Source of the DNA: JAHEDH01 sp963753285
Lineage (GTDB): Bacteria; Actinomycetota; Acidimicrobiia; Spongiisociales; ZC4RG35
Length of the DNA stretch: 64,000 nucleotides
NCBI GenBank assembly: GCA_963753285.1
Contig: CAVWBT010000010.1
Coordinates: 248,001 to 312,000 of the forward strand
Direction: 5' to 3'
Shown: in pieces, positions 62,323-64,000 of the stretch
Numbering within the stretch: position 1 is the stretch's first letter
Layout of the letters: each line of letters opens with the position of its first letter
Position numbers and translations under genes: made by a program
The notes under the pieces: model-generated
The model's input: the letters and a program-made list of their open reading frames with translations, nothing else
What the model was told of the DNA's origin: nothing
Databases searched by the model: none

Positions 62323-63093
62323 GTGGCGAATGGCAACACCAGTTTGAGAGAGCGACTGTCCGAGGCGACTGACAAGCTCGCCTCGAGCAGCTTCGTGGAA
62401 TCGGTGCTGCGCCCCGGGTCCCCGTTCAAGAAGGGGTACTCCGACAGCCCGAGGAACCGGTCCTACGTCATCATGAACAACGTGCTGTACCACCTCCACC
62501 CGGTGAAGGTGAAGCGGCATGGTGTCAAGCTCAGCTACACGCTCTGCCTCGGTGGGTTGAGCTTCTTCCTCTTCATCCTGTTGACGATCACCGGCATCTT
62601 CCTGATGTTCTACTACGCCCCCACGGTCGAGAACGCCTACACCGACGTGCAGGCGCTGTCGACGTCGGTGGCATTCGGGTCGCTCGTACGGAACATGCAC
62701 CGATGGGGCGCCCACCTCATGGTGCTGGTGGTGTTCCTCCACATGAGTCGCGTGTTCTACCACGGTGCCTATAAGCCGCCGCGCGAGTTCAACTGGGTGG
62801 TCGGCGTGATCCTCCTGCTCCTCACCCTGCTGCTCTCCTTCACCGGCTATCTGCTGCCCTGGGACCAGCTGGCACTGTGGGCGGTCACCGTCGGCACCAA
62901 CATGGCCGGATTCGTGCCCGTGTTCGGCGCACAGGTGAAATTCGCGCTCCTGGCAGGTGCCGAGGTCACGGCCGGCACCATTCTTCGCTGGTACGTCCTG
63001 CACGTGCTCTTCCTACCGTTCATCATCGTGCTGTTCATGGCGGTCCACTTCTGGCGGGTCCGCAAGGACGGCGGGATCTCCGGACCCCTGTAG
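62323..63093 (+). CDS. b6-type cytochrome b, N-terminal half
   Basis: 256 residues, four membrane helices. Heme-b ligands: His pair in 'RNMHRWGAH' and 'FLHMSRVF' (13 residues apart) and pair in 'WYVLHVLFL' and 'MAVHFWRVRKDGG' (14 apart), the b6 spacing. 'YTLCLGGLSFFLFILL' keeps the Cys that anchors heme c-i in b6f and Bacillus-type complexes. 'YHGAYKPPREFNWVVG' and 'SFTGYLLPWDQ' line the quinol site. GTG start after TAGGAGGA. Confidence 0.92.
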   Translation: MANGNTSLRERLSEATDKLASSSFVESVLRPGSPFKKGYSDSPRNRSYVIMNNVLYHLHPVKVKRHGVKLSYTLCLGGLSFFLFILLTITGIFLMFYYAPTVENAYTDVQALSTSVAFGSLVRNMHRWGAHLMVLVVFLHMSRVFYHGAYKPPREFNWVVGVILLLLTLLLSFTGYLLPWDQLALWAVTVGTNMAGFVPVFGAQVKFALLAGAEVTAGTILRWYVLHVLFLPFIIVLFMAVHFWRVRKDGGISGPL

Positions 63094-63111
63094 ATCGAGA
63101 GGAATCCTCAC

Positions 63112-64000
63112 ATGGCAGACATCCCAGAAGATCTCCTCAGACGATCCGCCGAGGCAAAGGCGAAGGCGCTCGGCCTGCCCGTCGAACAGGTCCTTGCCGA
63201 GATGAAGGGTGAGGCTCCGCCGACCCCAGCTCCCAGCGCTCCCGAGCCGGCGGCCGAAGCCCCCGCCGAGGCGAAGACTCCCGAGCCGGCACCCGAGCCC
63301 GAGCCCGTAGTAGAGCCCGAGCCCGCCGCCACCCCGCCTGCCGCCGCTCCCGCCGCAGCTGCCGCATCGGAGGCCGATGTCGATGTCCTGCTCGCCAAGG
63401 CCGCTGCTGCAGGAGGCCTGCCCGAGTCACTCGTGAAGCGGTCCGCCGAGGCGAAAGCCAAGTCGCTCGGTGTCCCGGTCGCCACGATCCTGGCCGAGAT
63501 GGCCGGCGAAGCGGCCCCGGCCCCGGCCGCAGCCGCGCCCGAACCGGCTGGACCAACGACTCCGCCCGCCGAGAGCCCGGCCCCCGCAGCCGAAGCTCCT
63601 CCGGTCGAAGCGCCCGCCGCCGCTGCCGAGGCCCCCGCTCCCGCCGCCGCAGCCGTGGCCGTCGAGGAGAAGCCCACCGAACCGGCCGTCCCGACGTCCA
63701 ACGGCGGCTCGAACGGCAACGGTGCCCGGGCCGCGATCGTCAACCCGCGGCCGGTGGCTCCCGACGCCAACGTCCCAGAGGGTGTCCGCACCCAGCGGCT
63801 GCTGACGGTCGTCAAGGCACGGGCGATCCAGCAGGTCAAGGCCGACCCCACCGACAAGGTGAACACCTGGCCACACCTGATGATCGCCGAGTTCACCGCC
63901 CTGCTCGCGATGACGGCCTTCGTGATCCTGCTGTCGGTCATCCTCCAGGCGCCACTGCTCGAGCAGGCGAACTTCAACGCCACCCCGAACCCGTCCAAGG
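63112..64000 (+). CDS. cytochrome b C-terminal subunit (subunit IV/QcrC-like) with two N-terminal modules, 3' end outside window
   Basis: 296 residues visible, open at the right edge. Two copies of a ~33-residue module, 'DIPEDLLRRSAEAKAKALG' at the start and 'GLPESLVKRSAEAKAKSLG' near residue 103, each followed by a Pro/Ala-rich linker. Then 'VNTWPHLMIAEFTALLAMT', a membrane helix, and 'NFNATPNPSK', the segment before the PEWY-like loop of subunit IV/QcrC proteins. Partners with the b6-type gene 18 nt upstream. AGGAAT before the ATG. Confidence 0.85.
   Translation, partial: MADIPEDLLRRSAEAKAKALGLPVEQVLAEMKGEAPPTPAPSAPEPAAEAPAEAKTPEPAPEPEPVVEPEPAATPPAAAPAAAAASEADVDVLLAKAAAAGGLPESLVKRSAEAKAKSLGVPVATILAEMAGEAAPAPAAAAPEPAGPTTPPAESPAPAAEAPPVEAPAAAAEAPAPAAAAVAVEEKPTEPAVPTSNGGSNGNGARAAIVNPRPVAPDANVPEGVRTQRLLTVVKARAIQQVKADPTDKVNTWPHLMIAEFTALLAMTAFVILLSVILQAPLLEQANFNATPNPSK

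Overview
The window is high-GC, densely packed DNA from an actinobacterium, most likely of the class Acidimicrobiia (Ilumatobacter-like). Supporting signs are mshA (mycothiol synthesis), a DUF222/HNH gene, lipoproteins and secreted proteins with Thr-rich linkers, a B12-dependent ribonucleotide reductase, an RsiG-like coiled-coil protein, and many genes with a TAnnnT box 6-9 nt before the start codon, which suggests leaderless mRNAs. The taxon is inferred; no rRNA or tRNA gene was seen.

Layout. 1-10.4 kb: housekeeping and accessory genes (GerMN protein, flavoprotein, serine hydrolase, MFS pump, DUF899 protein, PadR regulator plus membrane partner, cupin, lipoprotein, broken DUF222/HNH and TfoX-like genes, VOC protein). 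10.5-14.2 kb: nrdJ with a terminator cluster and two NrdR-type boxes. 14.3-23.8 kb: acetyltransferase, aldo/keto reductase, cyclic-nucleotide-binding protein, deaminase, haloalkane-dehalogenase-like hydrolase overlapping galK, a peroxiredoxin-like gene with an in-frame TGA at its redox cysteine (probable selenoprotein), a DNA glycosylase. 23.8-26.6 kb: lutABC-type lactate-utilization operon, lutB frameshifted. 26.6-33.1 kb: a six-gene operon (lipoprotein, membrane-fusion protein, ABC ATPase, ABC permease, response regulator, histidine kinase). 33.2-38.9 kb: dus, an 88-bp tandem array, a DUF559 gene between hairpin-rich repeats, two transporters, an aminotransferase. 39.0-43.8 kb: a cassette of subtilase, TPR-CHAT protein, ECF sigma factor and small partner protein. 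43.8-53.2 kb: oxidoreductases, a MoaD-membrane fusion, FluC/CrcB, M23 peptidase, RsiG-like protein, broken asparaginase II, FemAB/GNAT protein, mshA and a YbjN-like gene. 53.5-57.5 kb: a 106-bp tandem array related to the first, a CAP-domain protein, a palindromic repeat, a DUF62 enzyme, a Clp1-like P-loop protein.

57.5-64 kb is an electron-transfer locus. Leftward genes encode two membrane-anchored c-type cytochromes and a heme-copper-oxidase subunit I homologue that has lost all metal-ligand histidines. Rightward genes encode a four-helix membrane protein, a 2x[4Fe-4S] ferredoxin, a b6-type cytochrome b, and the start of the matching C-terminal cytochrome b subunit. Both cytochromes c and the last protein share the same small N-terminal module, once, once and twice, followed by Pro/Ala linkers.

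The most interesting points are the UGA peroxiredoxin with a SECIS-like hairpin, the histidine-less oxidase homologue with the shared-module b6/ferredoxin locus, the subtilase/TPR-CHAT/ECF cassette, and two tandem arrays built from one hairpin core. Several genes carry single-base frameshifts, so assembly indels are a real possibility and some 'pseudogene' calls may be sequence errors.
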